From contig NZ_JBEPOH010000002.1 in assembly GCF_040546685.1 (NCBI RefSeq), positions 186,001 to 250,000 of the forward strand: 64,000 nucleotides of DNA, in the 5' to 3' direction. The position numbers and the translations under genes are program-made. Source of the stretch: Variovorax sp. OAS795. Lineage in GTDB: Bacteria > Pseudomonadota > Gammaproteobacteria > Burkholderiales > Burkholderiaceae_C. Positions 1 through 8,523 of the stretch are shown piece by piece. The number at the start of each line of letters is the position of its first letter. Positions within the stretch are counted from its first letter, which is position 1. The notes below the pieces were generated by a model. It had not been told where the DNA came from and did no database searches. It saw only the letters and a program-made list of their open reading frames with translations.

Positions 1-1202
1 ACGGCGACTACCTGTGGTTCCTGGCGCGTGCGCAACCCTTGCGTGATGCGTCCGGACAGGTCCTCAAGTGGTACGGCACAAGCACCGAGATCGACGCGCG
101 CCGCAAGCAGGAACATCTGGCCCGCGAGAGCGCCGATTCCTATAGCCAAATTCTGGACCGCGTGCCGGCGATGCTGTTCACGACCACCGCAGAGGGTGAA
201 CTGGAGTTCGTGAACGGCCCGCTGCTGCGTTACTTCGGAACCGGTCTGGAAGCCCTGCAAGCCTGGAAGCAGGCAGCGCATTTGCATCCCGACGACCTCC
301 CACACACTATCGCGCTCTGGTCGCAGGCCGTCGCGGCGGGAGAGGCCTGCCTCATTGAACATCGCATGCGGCGTCACGACGGCGTCTACCGGTGGTTCCA
401 ATTTCAAGCCGTACCGCAACGGGACGACGGCGGGCGCTTGGTCCGATGGTACGGATCGATCACCGACCTGGACGACGTCAAAAGAAAAGACGCCGAACTT
501 CGTGCCATGGAAACCCGGCTGTCGAGTGCCTCGAAGATGGCGGCTGTGAGCCAGCTTTCGGCGGCAATTGCACACGAAGTCAGCCAGCCCCTAGCGGCGG
601 TGGTGGCGAATGGCGACGCATGTACACGTTGGCTGAGTATGCAGCCGCCCAATATCGAACGCGCACTTCAGAGCCTAGAGCGAGTCGGGCGCGATGCCGC
701 GGCCAGTGCGGATGTCGTCCAGAGAATCCGGCTTCTCTTCCAGCGTGCTCCGCTGGTACGGGAGCCGTTGGACCTGAACGCTGTGACGACCGAGGTGCTC
801 CAGATGCTCCACGGCGAACTGCTTCACACGGGCGTGACGCCTAAAAGGGAACTCGAGCCTACGCTGCCCGTCGTCCAAGGCGACCGCGTACAGATTCAGC
901 AAGTTCTCTCCAACCTGTTGCGCAACGCACTCGAAGCCTTGGGCGAACAGGAAGGCGTCGCAAGATCGCTCACCGTGAGTTCGAGATTGGACGGCGATGA
1001 GGCGATCGTTTTTGTCACGGACAGCGGCCCGGGTTTGAGCGATCCCCACATCATCTTTCAGCCCTTTTTCACTACCAAGCGCACAGGGATGGGAATGGGC
1101 TTGGCGATCAGCAGGACGATCGTGGAAGCGCATGGCGGCAGGCTCTGGGCTACTTCGGAACCGGGTGCTGGCGCCACATTCGCGCTCGCCATCCGCGTCT
1201 AG
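1..1202 (+). CDS. PAS-domain sensor histidine kinase (5' end missing)
   Basis: This is the C-terminal ~399 residues of a sensor kinase; the reading frame is already open at base 3, so the start lies outside the window. The visible part has the end of one PAS/PAC domain, a second PAS domain (from about base 140 to 480), a dimerisation/phosphoacceptor helix with the H-box AIAHEVSQPLAAVV, and a HATPase_c domain with an N-box (NLLRNALEAL) and G-boxes (DSGPGLSD, GMGMGLAIS). The H-box style (HEVSQPL) is typical of PAS kinases of the NtrB/FixL-like group in Burkholderiales. The signal sensed and the partner regulator, presumably encoded upstream, cannot be told. The gene is convergent with the nitroreductase gene. 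Confidence 0.9.
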   Translation, partial: GDYLWFLARAQPLRDASGQVLKWYGTSTEIDARRKQEHLARESADSYSQILDRVPAMLFTTTAEGELEFVNGPLLRYFGTGLEALQAWKQAAHLHPDDLPHTIALWSQAVAAGEACLIEHRMRRHDGVYRWFQFQAVPQRDDGGRLVRWYGSITDLDDVKRKDAELRAMETRLSSASKMAAVSQLSAAIAHEVSQPLAAVVANGDACTRWLSMQPPNIERALQSLERVGRDAAASADVVQRIRLLFQRAPLVREPLDLNAVTTEVLQMLHGELLHTGVTPKRELEPTLPVVQGDRVQIQQVLSNLLRNALEALGEQEGVARSLTVSSRLDGDEAIVFVTDSGPGLSDPHIIFQPFFTTKRTGMGMGLAISRTIVEAHGGRLWATSEPGAGATFALAIRV

Positions 1203-1222
1203 TCTGCGCGCATGTGCGACGC

Positions 1223-1813
1223 TCAGGCGAAGCGGCAGGCTTCTTCGAATGCGAGGCGCGGGTGGCGATCGAACAGGTGGGCGGGGTCGCCGTGGCCGAG
1301 GTTGCACAGGAAGTTGGTGCGCACCGAGGTGCCCTGCCAGAACGCCGCGTCCATGCCCGCCACATCGAAGCCCGACATCGGCCCGCAGTCCAGCCCGATG
1401 GCACGTGCCGCGAGCATGAAGTAGCCCGCCTGCAGGCTCGCGTTGCGAAAGGCCGTGCGCAGTGCGTGCTGCTCCTTGTCAGGACCGATGAAGTCGGCCT
1501 GCATCCCTGGCCGGTGCGGAAAGAGGCGCGGCAATTCGCGGTAGAAGGCCGTGTCGAACGCGAGGATCGCGGTGACGGGCGCCGTCATCGTCTTCTCGAC
1601 GTTGCCGGGCGAGAGCAGGGGCCGCAGGCGTTCTCGGCCTTCGTCGGAGCGCACGAAGACCACGCGCATGGGCGAGCAGTTGGCCGAGGTGGGCCCCCAT
1701 TTCACGAGCTCGTAAATCTGGCGCAGTTGCGCTTCGCTGACCGGTCGGGGCAGCCAGCCGTTGTGCGAACGGGCCTGTCGGAAAAGGGTGTCGAGGGCGC
1801 TGTCTGGGATCAT
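1223..1813 (-). CDS. RutE-like nitroreductase / malonic semialdehyde reductase family
   Basis: This 196-residue FMN-dependent oxidoreductase of the nitroreductase superfamily has exactly the length of RutE. The family signature is visible: WGPTSANCSPMRVVFV near residue 40 (flavin contact) and AIGLDCGPMSGFD near residue 140. RutE-type proteins reduce malonic semialdehyde to 3-hydroxypropionate in pyrimidine breakdown, but no other rut genes are present, so the substrate here is open. The chosen ATG overlaps the stop of the upstream alpha/beta hydrolase by four bases (ATGA), pointing to translational coupling. It is the last gene of the GntR-headed operon. Confidence 0.85.
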   Translation of the reverse strand: MIPDSALDTLFRQARSHNGWLPRPVSEAQLRQIYELVKWGPTSANCSPMRVVFVRSDEGRERLRPLLSPGNVEKTMTAPVTAILAFDTAFYRELPRLFPHRPGMQADFIGPDKEQHALRTAFRNASLQAGYFMLAARAIGLDCGPMSGFDVAGMDAAFWQGTSVRTNFLCNLGHGDPAHLFDRHPRLAFEEACRFA

Positions 1814-2646
1814 GGGGAAGGTGTGTCGTCGAAGGACCGCATCAGGCCAAGCGCCGCGGTCGCGATGACGCCGTCGGCCTGCGCCAGCGCATCGAGGATC
1901 GAGAAGTGATCGTGGCCCGGGCAGTCGATATGGCCGGCGTGCACGTCGTGCCACTGTCGTTGGATGATCCCGCATTGTTCGTGAAAGCCGGCGTTCTCCT
2001 CGCTGCCCAGCGCGGTGAGCAGGGGCGCGGCAGAGGCCGGTCGCAACAACGCCGGACTCAGGGCTGTCGCACTGCGCGGCGTGAAGGGCGTGGCCTCCAT
2101 CACCGACGGCACGTGGAGCAGCGGGCGCAGGTCGTACAGCGCGCTGATGCAGACGGCGGCCCTCACCGCGGGTTCGGTGGCCAGCAGCATCGCCGCCAGG
2201 TGCCCGCCGGCCGAATGGCCACAGGCGAACAGGCGCCCGGCCGGTGCGTCCCACTGCACGTGGTGCGTGGCGAGCCAGGTTGCCGCGCTGCGCACCTGCG
2301 CGACGATGGCCTCCACGCTCACCGCAGGGCACAGCGCGTAGTTGACCACCGCCACCGCGTAACCCGCGGCGGTGAAGGGCGGTGCGACCAGCGAGGCGTC
2401 GCTCTTGTCGAGCGAGCGCCAGTAGCCGCCGTGGATGTACATCAGCGTGCCGCGCGGACGGCCTTCGGGCAGGAACAGGTCGAGCCGTTCGGCCGGGTCG
2501 GGCCCGTAGGCCAGGTCGAGCCGGCCCGGCGCGCGGGCGCGCACCGCGGCGGACACGCGCGCCCAGCCGTCGAAGATGCGCTGGTAGTGCGGGACGGCCA
2601 GGCGCGCGTTGTAGCGGCGCTCGCCGTCGGTGGGGGGCGGCGACAT
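1810..2646 (-). CDS. Alpha/beta hydrolase, arylformamidase-like
   Basis: This 278-residue alpha/beta-fold hydrolase carries the oxyanion motif HGGYW and the nucleophile elbow GHSAGG, with a late GHDHFS supplying the catalytic His. HGGYW followed by RSLDK is characteristic of kynurenine formamidase/arylformamidase-like hydrolases rather than lipases. No signal peptide is seen, so it is probably cytoplasmic. It lies 6 bases downstream of the DapA-family gene and overlaps the nitroreductase gene by four bases. In this operon it may open an amide or ester made by earlier steps. The actual substrate is unknown. Confidence 0.82.
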   Translation of the reverse strand: MSPPPTDGERRYNARLAVPHYQRIFDGWARVSAAVRARAPGRLDLAYGPDPAERLDLFLPEGRPRGTLMYIHGGYWRSLDKSDASLVAPPFTAAGYAVAVVNYALCPAVSVEAIVAQVRSAATWLATHHVQWDAPAGRLFACGHSAGGHLAAMLLATEPAVRAAVCISALYDLRPLLHVPSVMEATPFTPRSATALSPALLRPASAAPLLTALGSEENAGFHEQCGIIQRQWHDVHAGHIDCPGHDHFSILDALAQADGVIATAALGLMRSFDDTPSP

Positions 2647-2652
2647 GGCGAG

Positions 2653-3546
2653 CTAGGCGTTCGCGGCGATGCGGGCGACCACGGCCTGCAGGTCGGCGCG
2701 GACCTTCTCGGACAGCCCGGCCACGGGAGGCCGCGTCGGTCCGGCGCTGCGGCCCGCGAGGGTCATGGCCTCCTTGATGACGACCGGGAACGAGCCCCAG
2801 GCCCAGGCCGCGCGCAGCGGCGCGAACACGTTCGACAGGCGCAGCGCCTCGTCGTGGCGGCCGGCGCGCAGCGCGTCGTACAGGCGCACCATCAGTTCGG
2901 GGAACACATTGGCGGCAGGCGAGATGGTGCCCTGTGCGCCGTGGAACATCATCGACAGCGCGATGGTGTCGCGGCCCGAGAACAGCAGCGCGGGGCGCGG
3001 CGCGGCCAACAGGTACTCGATGGACTGCGTGAGGTCACCGCCCGAGTCCTTCATGCCCACGATGTTCTCGGCCGCCTGCATGCAGCGCGCGAGCGTGGCA
3101 GGCAGCACGTTGACGCTGGTGCGCGGCGGGTTGTTGTAGAGCATCACGGGCAGCTTCGTCGCGCGTGCCACGGCGGTGTAGTGGGCCACCAGCTCGTCCT
3201 GCGTGGGCTGCACGAAGTACGGTGTGATCACCAGCGCCAGGTCGGCGCCCAGGGCTTCGGCCGCCTGCGTGAGCGCAATGGCCTGGCGCGTGGTGGCGCC
3301 GCCCGTGCCGGCGTACAGCGGCACGCGGCCGTCGATGGCGCGCATCGACAGCTCCAGCAGGCGAATGTGCTCGTCGGTGTCCAGGGCGAAGAACTCGCCC
3401 TGGCTGCCGGCGACCGAGATGCCGTGCACGCCGGCACGGATGTAGCTGTCGATCAGCTCGCCGACGCGGGCTTCGTCGAGCCGGTGGTCGGCGGTGAAAG
3501 GCGTGGCCATGGCGGGCACGACGCCGTGGAATTTCGAGAGGTTCAA
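2653..3546 (-). CDS. Dihydrodipicolinate synthase family lyase/aldolase
   Basis: This 297-residue class I aldolase of the DapA/NAL family shows the expected elements: GSQGEFFAL near residue 48 (GTTGE-type phosphate/carboxylate loop), the tyrosine of MLYNNPP, and the Schiff-base lysine in GMKDSGGD. A biosynthetic DapA would not be expected inside a catabolic operon with an ABC importer, so a 2-keto acid aldolase or dehydratase role is more likely. A second DapA-family gene lies at 20369-21307. It is 43 bases downstream of the ABC ATPase gene and 6 bases upstream of the hydrolase gene. Confidence 0.85.
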   Translation of the reverse strand: MNLSKFHGVVPAMATPFTADHRLDEARVGELIDSYIRAGVHGISVAGSQGEFFALDTDEHIRLLELSMRAIDGRVPLYAGTGGATTRQAIALTQAAEALGADLALVITPYFVQPTQDELVAHYTAVARATKLPVMLYNNPPRTSVNVLPATLARCMQAAENIVGMKDSGGDLTQSIEYLLAAPRPALLFSGRDTIALSMMFHGAQGTISPAANVFPELMVRLYDALRAGRHDEALRLSNVFAPLRAAWAWGSFPVVIKEAMTLAGRSAGPTRPPVAGLSEKVRADLQAVVARIAANA

Positions 3547-3589
3547 GGCAGAGAGCTCCGGAAGAAGAACGGTGGGTCGAGGAGCGGCG

Positions 3590-4405
3590 TCAGTCGACGC
3601 CCATGAGGTGGCCCAGCTGCACCACGTAGTGGCCGAAGGCGGCCGCTTCCTTGGTGGTGCGCGGGTCGCGCGGGCGGGGCAGGTCGATGCGGATGTCCTC
3701 GACGATGCGGCCCGGTCGCTCGGACATCACGAGCACGCGGTCCGAGAGAAAAACGGCTTCCGGGATGCTGTGGGTGATGAGGATCACCGTCTGGCGCATC
3801 TCCTGCCACAGGCGCAGCAGCTCGACATTGAGCTGGTCCCGCGTGAGCGCGTCCAGCGCCCCGAAGGGCTCGTCGAGCAGCAGCACCTGAGGCCGCATCA
3901 CGAGGATCTGCCCGAGTGCGGCGCGCTGGCGCATGCCGCCCGAGAGTTCGTGCGGATAGTTGCGGCGGAACTTCTCCAGCTTGAGGATCGGCAGCAGCGC
4001 TTCCACGCGTTCGTCGATGTCCTTCCTGGGCAGCTTGCGCACCTCGGCCGCGAGGCGGATGTTCGCTTCCACGGTCTCCCACGGCAGCATGTTGTGGGTC
4101 TGGAACACCACGCCCACGTCGTCGGACATCCGCGTCTGCAGGTGGTCGAGCACGCGCACCTCGCCACCCGAGTCGGGCTGAATCAGCCCGGCCACGATGC
4201 GCAACAAGGTGCTCTTGCCGCAGCCGCTCGGACCCAGGATCGAGACGAACTCGCCGCGTTGCACCGTGAAGTCGACCTGCTCCAGCGCGCGCACGCTGTG
4301 GCGCGCGTCGAAGGTCTTCGCAACGCGGCTGACACCGATCGCGGTGTCGGTGGCACCGGGGGCGCGCACCAGCGGCTCGCCGGTGGCCACGCTCCCAGGC
4401 TTCAC
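3590..4405 (-). CDS. ABC transporter ATP-binding protein (nitrate/sulfonate/taurine type)
   Basis: This 271-residue ATPase has Walker A GPSGCGKST, signature LSGGMRQR, Walker B VLLLDEPFGALD and the switch His in LITHS. Sequence style and neighbours place it with SsuB/TauB/NrtD importers, which drive uptake of organic sulfonates, nitrate or thiamine-precursor-like compounds. Its start overlaps the stop of the small VOC gene by four bases. Its partners are the permease at 4863-5633 and the periplasmic receptor at 6283-7299. The substrate is probably the compound degraded by the interleaved enzymes. Confidence 0.93.
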   Translation of the reverse strand: MKPGSVATGEPLVRAPGATDTAIGVSRVAKTFDARHSVRALEQVDFTVQRGEFVSILGPSGCGKSTLLRIVAGLIQPDSGGEVRVLDHLQTRMSDDVGVVFQTHNMLPWETVEANIRLAAEVRKLPRKDIDERVEALLPILKLEKFRRNYPHELSGGMRQRAALGQILVMRPQVLLLDEPFGALDALTRDQLNVELLRLWQEMRQTVILITHSIPEAVFLSDRVLVMSERPGRIVEDIRIDLPRPRDPRTTKEAAAFGHYVVQLGHLMGVD

Positions 4406-4803
4406 TTGCAGGCCCCCACCCAGCCGCCTTGGGAGATGTCGAAGACCACGCCGTCGAGGTCGCGGAACTTCATTTCGTAGTACAGGCTCTTCTTGTCGTG
4501 CGGCAGGTCCATGAAGAAGGTGCCGCCGTGGTCTTCGATGGCCTTGCGCTGTGCGTCCAGGTCGTCCACCCAGAAGCCGAAGTGGTGCGTGCCGATCCAG
4601 TCCTTGCCCTTTTCGAGGCCGGCGGCCTCGTCGGTCTTGTAGTTCAGCAGCGCTAGGCAGATGGTGCCGTCGGTCAGGTACACGCCGTCGGCAATGGGCG
4701 AGTGCGTGGGCTCCACGATGGTGAGGTCGAAGACCTCGCTGTAGAACTTGGCCGCCTTCTGGGGATCGGGAACGGCGAGGGCGATGTGACGCAGTTTGGC
4801 CAT
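4402..4803 (-). CDS. VOC (glyoxalase/extradiol-like) family protein, 133 aa
   Basis: This is a single VOC-fold protein of 133 residues, the length of a glyoxalase-I-like domain pair. It opens with LRHIALAVPDPQKAAKFY; candidate metal ligands are the His of RHIAL, the His of THHFGFWV and an acidic residue late in the chain (RDLDGVVFDIS). It could be a lyase, isomerase or extradiol-type enzyme acting on the imported compound. A start at 4803 gives a complete first beta strand. The gene sits between the permease and ATPase genes and overlaps the latter by four bases, so it is clearly co-transcribed. Confidence 0.83.
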   Translation of the reverse strand: MAKLRHIALAVPDPQKAAKFYSEVFDLTIVEPTHSPIADGVYLTDGTICLALLNYKTDEAAGLEKGKDWIGTHHFGFWVDDLDAQRKAIEDHGGTFFMDLPHDKKSLYYEMKFRDLDGVVFDISQGGWVGACK

Positions 4804-4862
4804 GTGGATGTCTCCTGAGTTGAAATCTTTGAAACGGCGAAAGAGAAAAGAGGAACGAAGGC

Positions 4863-5633
4863 TCAGAGCCCGCGCCACCAGATGCGCTTGGCGGCCAGCT
4901 CGACCAGCAGGTACAGCAGGCCGGCGACCACCGAGATCACCACCAGCGCGGCAAACAGGTAGTCGGTGCGCGCGTTGGCGTTGGCTTCGAGGATGAGGTG
5001 GCCGAGCCCGCGCTCGGAGCCGACGAACTCCCCCACGATCGCCCCGATCACGGCCAGCGGCATGGCCGAGCGCAGGCCGTCCATGATCGACGGCAGGGCC
5101 GAGGGCACGTAGAGGCGACGGAACGTGGTCCAGGACGAGGCGCGGATGGCGCGAAAGTGCTCGACCAGGTGCGCGGGCGTGCCCGCCAGTCCGCCCATGG
5201 TGGCGATCACGACCGGGAAGAAAGCGAAGAGAAAGGCCATCAGCACCTTCGAGGTGTCGCCGTAGCCGAACCAGATCACCATGAGTGGCGCCAGCGCGAT
5301 CTTGGGCAGGCCCTGGAACACCACGATGAGCGGGTACAGCGACCGCCGCACCACCGGGATGGCGTGGATCGCGAGCCCGAGCAGCACGCCGCCAACGGCC
5401 GCCAGCGCGAAGCCGGCCAGCACCTCCTGCGTCGTGAACCACGACTGCACGAGCAGCGTCATGCGGTTGGTCCATAGGCTGTCGAGCACCTGGGACAGCG
5501 GCGGCAGCAGGTAGCGCTTGATGCCGAATACGTCGACCGATTTTTCCCACAGCAAGCCCAGCGCGAGGAACAGCAGGGCAGGGTCGGTGAAGCGGCGCCA
5601 CGATTCGGCGCGCGAGGAAGGGGCAGGATGCAT
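4863..5633 (-). CDS. ABC transporter permease (SsuC/TauC type)
   Basis: This 256-residue inner-membrane permease of the binding-protein-dependent family is predicted to have about six membrane segments. The cytoplasmic EAA-type loop is visible around ASSWTTFRRLYVPSALPSIMDGLR, which would contact the ATPase encoded at 3590-4405. The start at 5633 (MHPAPSSRAE) gives the usual short N-terminal tail before the first membrane segment. It is flanked by VOC genes on both sides rather than directly by its ABC partners, an unusual arrangement. Confidence 0.92.
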   Translation of the reverse strand: MHPAPSSRAESWRRFTDPALLFLALGLLWEKSVDVFGIKRYLLPPLSQVLDSLWTNRMTLLVQSWFTTQEVLAGFALAAVGGVLLGLAIHAIPVVRRSLYPLIVVFQGLPKIALAPLMVIWFGYGDTSKVLMAFLFAFFPVVIATMGGLAGTPAHLVEHFRAIRASSWTTFRRLYVPSALPSIMDGLRSAMPLAVIGAIVGEFVGSERGLGHLILEANANARTDYLFAALVVISVVAGLLYLLVELAAKRIWWRGL

Positions 5634-5686
5634 GTGTCTTGTCTCCAATCTTTCTTGTGAGTCGTGTCTCGTCGCGTGACGGGCGC

Positions 5687-6286
5687 TCAGCGCTTCGGCT
5701 CGTCGCTGTCTTCGCTCTCGCCGCCTTTGTCCAGTGCCGTGCGCGGCCCCCACTCGGGCGGCGGCACGACGAAGCGGTCGAAGTGCCACTGGTCGAAGGC
5801 CGCGAGGTCGTTCTTCCAGACGCGGGGCGTGTAGGGTTGCGCGGGCGTGATCTGAACCATCTCCGCGTAGAACTCGCAGTAGTTGCCGTCGGGGTCCTTG
5901 AACACGAGGAACAGGTTCTCGCCGGGCCCGTGCTTGCCGATGCCGCGCACGATGTCGATGCCTCGCGCCTGCAGATGGCGCGCGGCGTCCTCGATCTCGG
6001 CCAGCGAGCCGAGTTGGTAGGCGAAGTGCTCCAGCCCGGGCCGCCCCGGCGTGTAGGTGGCCCCGTGCTGCGGATCGCCGGGCGCAATCTGCGCCAGCGC
6101 CAGATCGTGGTGGTCGTTCCCGCAACGCAGGAAGGCCATCTGGTCTTCGATGTAGTCGGACACCTCCAGCCCGACGATCTCGGTGTAGAAGCGCACGGAA
6201 GCCTCGAGGTCGCGCACGTTGAGCACGACGTGCCCGAGGCGTTGGGGGCGGGGGCGTTGAACCATCGGCGTTGCTCCCGGGCTCAT
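5687..6286 (-). CDS. VOC family protein, catechol-2,3-dioxygenase-like, 199 aa
   Basis: This VOC protein of 199 residues resembles type I extradiol dioxygenases: LGHVVLNVRDLEASVRFY supplies a first His, GLEHFAYQ a second, and DPDGNYCEFY the Glu, giving a plausible His-His-Glu Fe(II) triad. With the downstream FAH-family hydrolase this would fit aromatic ring opening, but the substrate is unproven. The start at 6286 overlaps the receptor stop codon (ATGA), favouring it over an internal Met at 6265. The C-terminal ~40 residues (WHFDRFVVPPPEWGPR) extend beyond the VOC fold. Confidence 0.85.
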   Translation of the reverse strand: MSPGATPMVQRPRPQRLGHVVLNVRDLEASVRFYTEIVGLEVSDYIEDQMAFLRCGNDHHDLALAQIAPGDPQHGATYTPGRPGLEHFAYQLGSLAEIEDAARHLQARGIDIVRGIGKHGPGENLFLVFKDPDGNYCEFYAEMVQITPAQPYTPRVWKNDLAAFDQWHFDRFVVPPPEWGPRTALDKGGESEDSDEPKR

Positions 6287-7299
6287 GGTGCGAGCAGGTC
6301 GTTGCTGTACGCGTCTTGCGGCTTCACCTTGCCGCCCAGGCCGAAGGCCTTGTCGACGAACTGCACGGTGGCCCGCATGCGGTCTTCGCGCAGGTGGCCC
6401 AGCCCCTTGGCCTTGGCCGCAGGATCGACCAGCAGGTCGTTCATGTCCTTGATCTGCGCCAGCGCCACGGCGCGGTCGGTCGTGGGAAACATCTTCACCA
6501 TCAGGTCGGCTGCCTGCTCGGGATTGGCCATGGCGAACTCGAAGCCGCGGTACGACGCGCGCAGGAATTTCTTCGCCACCTCGGGGCGCTTCCTGATCAG
6601 GTCTTCGCTCGCGGCGAAGCCGCTGCCGTACGCGTCCAGGCCGAAGTCGCTGTACTCGATCCAGCCGAGCGTCACGCCTGCGGCGTTGGCCTGCTTCTGG
6701 GTCACGGCGCGGTTGCTCCCGCGCCAGCATTCGGCCAGGTCGACCTTGCCTTCGATCAGCGAGGCGTCGACCACGGCGGGGTCCATGCGCAGCAGGCGGA
6801 TGCTGTCCTTGGGCTGCCGGTTCAGTTCCAGCCAGGCGGGCACGACGTTGTGCACCGGCGAGGCCGAGCCGCCGCCCAGGCGCAAGCCCTTCATGTCGGC
6901 CGGCGTCTTGGGTTGGTGGCGCTTGGTGTCGAAGCAGATGCCGGCGGGCCAGCGTGTGTTGATGGCGCCGATCATGCGGATCTTGCCGCCGTTGGCGCGG
7001 TTGAGCACGAGGCTGATCGGGTCGACGTAGCCGAACTCGAACTGCCCTTGGTCGAGCTCATTGGCGGTGCGGTTGCCGCCGTAGCCGCGCACGATGGCGG
7101 TGTCCAGGCCCAGCTCGCGGAAGAAGCCCTGCGCCTGCGCGACGATCACGCCCACCGAGCTGCCCTGCGGCAGCCACGCCATGTTGTAGGTGACCTTCTC
7201 CTGGGCAAACGCGGGGGCCGTGCCGGCCAGCAGCGCGCTGCAGGCGAGGCCGGTCAGTGCACGCGCGATCGCGGCGAATCCTCTGCGGGTGGGTTGCAT
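6283..7299 (-). CDS. ABC transporter periplasmic substrate-binding protein (SsuA/NMT1-like)
   Basis: This is a 338-residue periplasmic receptor. It begins with a signal peptide (MQPTRRGFAAIARALTGLAC, cleavage likely after AFA); the RR could make it a Tat substrate but the Sec pattern is equally good. The mature part has the NMT1/THI5-like fold seen in SsuA, TauA and NrtA (GYGGNRTANELDQGQFEFGY; DAYGSGFAASEDL). A start at 7299 is preferred over the longer frame because it begins exactly with the signal peptide. It delivers the substrate to the permease and ATPase encoded downstream. Confidence 0.92.
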   Translation of the reverse strand: MQPTRRGFAAIARALTGLACSALLAGTAPAFAQEKVTYNMAWLPQGSSVGVIVAQAQGFFRELGLDTAIVRGYGGNRTANELDQGQFEFGYVDPISLVLNRANGGKIRMIGAINTRWPAGICFDTKRHQPKTPADMKGLRLGGGSASPVHNVVPAWLELNRQPKDSIRLLRMDPAVVDASLIEGKVDLAECWRGSNRAVTQKQANAAGVTLGWIEYSDFGLDAYGSGFAASEDLIRKRPEVAKKFLRASYRGFEFAMANPEQAADLMVKMFPTTDRAVALAQIKDMNDLLVDPAAKAKGLGHLREDRMRATVQFVDKAFGLGGKVKPQDAYSNDLLAP

Positions 7300-7363
7300 G
7301 TCGTTGTCTCCATACCTTGTAGTGATGCGAAAGGACGGGGCCGTGGCCCCGCCGTGCCGGCGC

Positions 7364-8302
7364 TCAGACGCGCTCTGCCTGCACGTGATTGGCAAGCCGC
7401 CCGATGCCCTCGATGCTCGCCACCAGCCGGTCGCCTGGCTTCAGGTAGATACCCCGACCCATGCCCACGCCGGTCGGCGTGCCGGTGGCGATCACGTCGC
7501 CGGGTTCCAGCGTGACGATGGTCGACAGGTAGGCGATCTGCTCGCGCACCGTCCAGATCATGTTGGCGGTGCTGTCCTCCTGCATGGGCCCGTCGTTCAC
7601 GTCCAGGCGCATCTGGACGGCCTGCGGGTCGGGGATCTGCCAGGCCGGCACCAGCCACGGGCCGATGGGCGCGAAGGTGTCGTGGCACTTGCCCTGGAAC
7701 CAGTCGTGCTTGAACGGGTAGTCGGTGCGGATGTTGAGGTCGCGCGCCGAGATGTCGTTGACGATCGTGTAGCAGGCCACGGCGTCGAGCGCGTCTTCGA
7801 CCGACACGCGGCGGCAGCGCTTGCCGATCACGGCGGCGAGTTCGACTTCCCAGTCGAGCTTGCTGGTCTCGGGCGGCATCTGGATCGTCTCGCCGTTGCC
7901 GATCACCGTGTTCGAGAGTTTCAGGAACATGTACGGCTTGCTCTGCGACTTGGCCGCCAGCACGGTGCCCATTTCGTTGGCGTGCGAGGCGAAGTTCGAA
8001 GCAGCGCAAAAGATGCGGCTCGGAACGAAGGGCGCGGCCACGGCCGCGGCGCCATCGGCCACCGGCCGGATGGCGCCCGACGCCGCCAGCGCACCGGCGA
8101 TGGGCGTGGCGTCGCGCAGCCAGGGCTGGGCATTCGCCCAGTCGCGCAGCATGGCCTCGATGCCTTGCGTTACCCAGGCGTCTGGCAACGGTGGCAGGCC
8201 GGCCTTGCGCGCGGCCTCCAGGTCGTACAGCTGGTTGTCGATCACCAGGGCGGGGGCAAGCCCGCCGGCGCGGCGGTAAGTGGCGAGCGCGATCCAAGAC
8301 AT
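7364..8302 (-). CDS. Fumarylacetoacetate hydrolase (FAH) family protein
   Basis: This 312-residue FAH-superfamily protein has the metal-binding and catalytic regions typical of 2-keto-4-pentenoate hydratase / 2-oxohept-3-ene-dioate isomerase-like enzymes: LDWEVELAAVIGK (Glu ligands), NDISARD, and the C-terminal TGTPTGVGMGRG loop. Members cleave or isomerise beta-diketo acids made by extradiol ring cleavage. Here it is the first structural gene after the GntR regulator, 64 bases upstream of the receptor gene. The family assignment is firm; the exact reaction is inference. Confidence 0.9.
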   Translation of the reverse strand: MSWIALATYRRAGGLAPALVIDNQLYDLEAARKAGLPPLPDAWVTQGIEAMLRDWANAQPWLRDATPIAGALAASGAIRPVADGAAAVAAPFVPSRIFCAASNFASHANEMGTVLAAKSQSKPYMFLKLSNTVIGNGETIQMPPETSKLDWEVELAAVIGKRCRRVSVEDALDAVACYTIVNDISARDLNIRTDYPFKHDWFQGKCHDTFAPIGPWLVPAWQIPDPQAVQMRLDVNDGPMQEDSTANMIWTVREQIAYLSTIVTLEPGDVIATGTPTGVGMGRGIYLKPGDRLVASIEGIGRLANHVQAERV

Positions 8303-8370
8303 TCGATTGACTCCTCTTTGTTAGGTGGATTGGAATCCGCGACATGTATTTTGCATTCAGTGTCTGCGAA

Positions 8371-8380
8371 TTGTGTGCAA
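8371..8380. promoter_or_regulatory. Possible GntR operator in front of the catabolic operon
   Basis: TTGTGTGCAA lies about 70 bases upstream of the FAH-family start and shares TTG-N4-CAA with the perfect palindrome TTGTCGACAA upstream of the GntR gene. A common half-site suggests one regulator acting on both promoters. This rests on pattern only. Confidence 0.3.
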
Positions 8381-8523
8381 GTTTATGTTTTGGTGTTCAC
8401 GGACGTCAAGGCTTTCTTGCAATACGCCGGAAATTGGCGCGCAGGCGCGTGCACGGCCTGCGCCGCAAGGGCGGGCCGAGGGCAGATGGAACGAGGGAAA
8501 GGGAAGGAAGCGCGTCGGCCGCG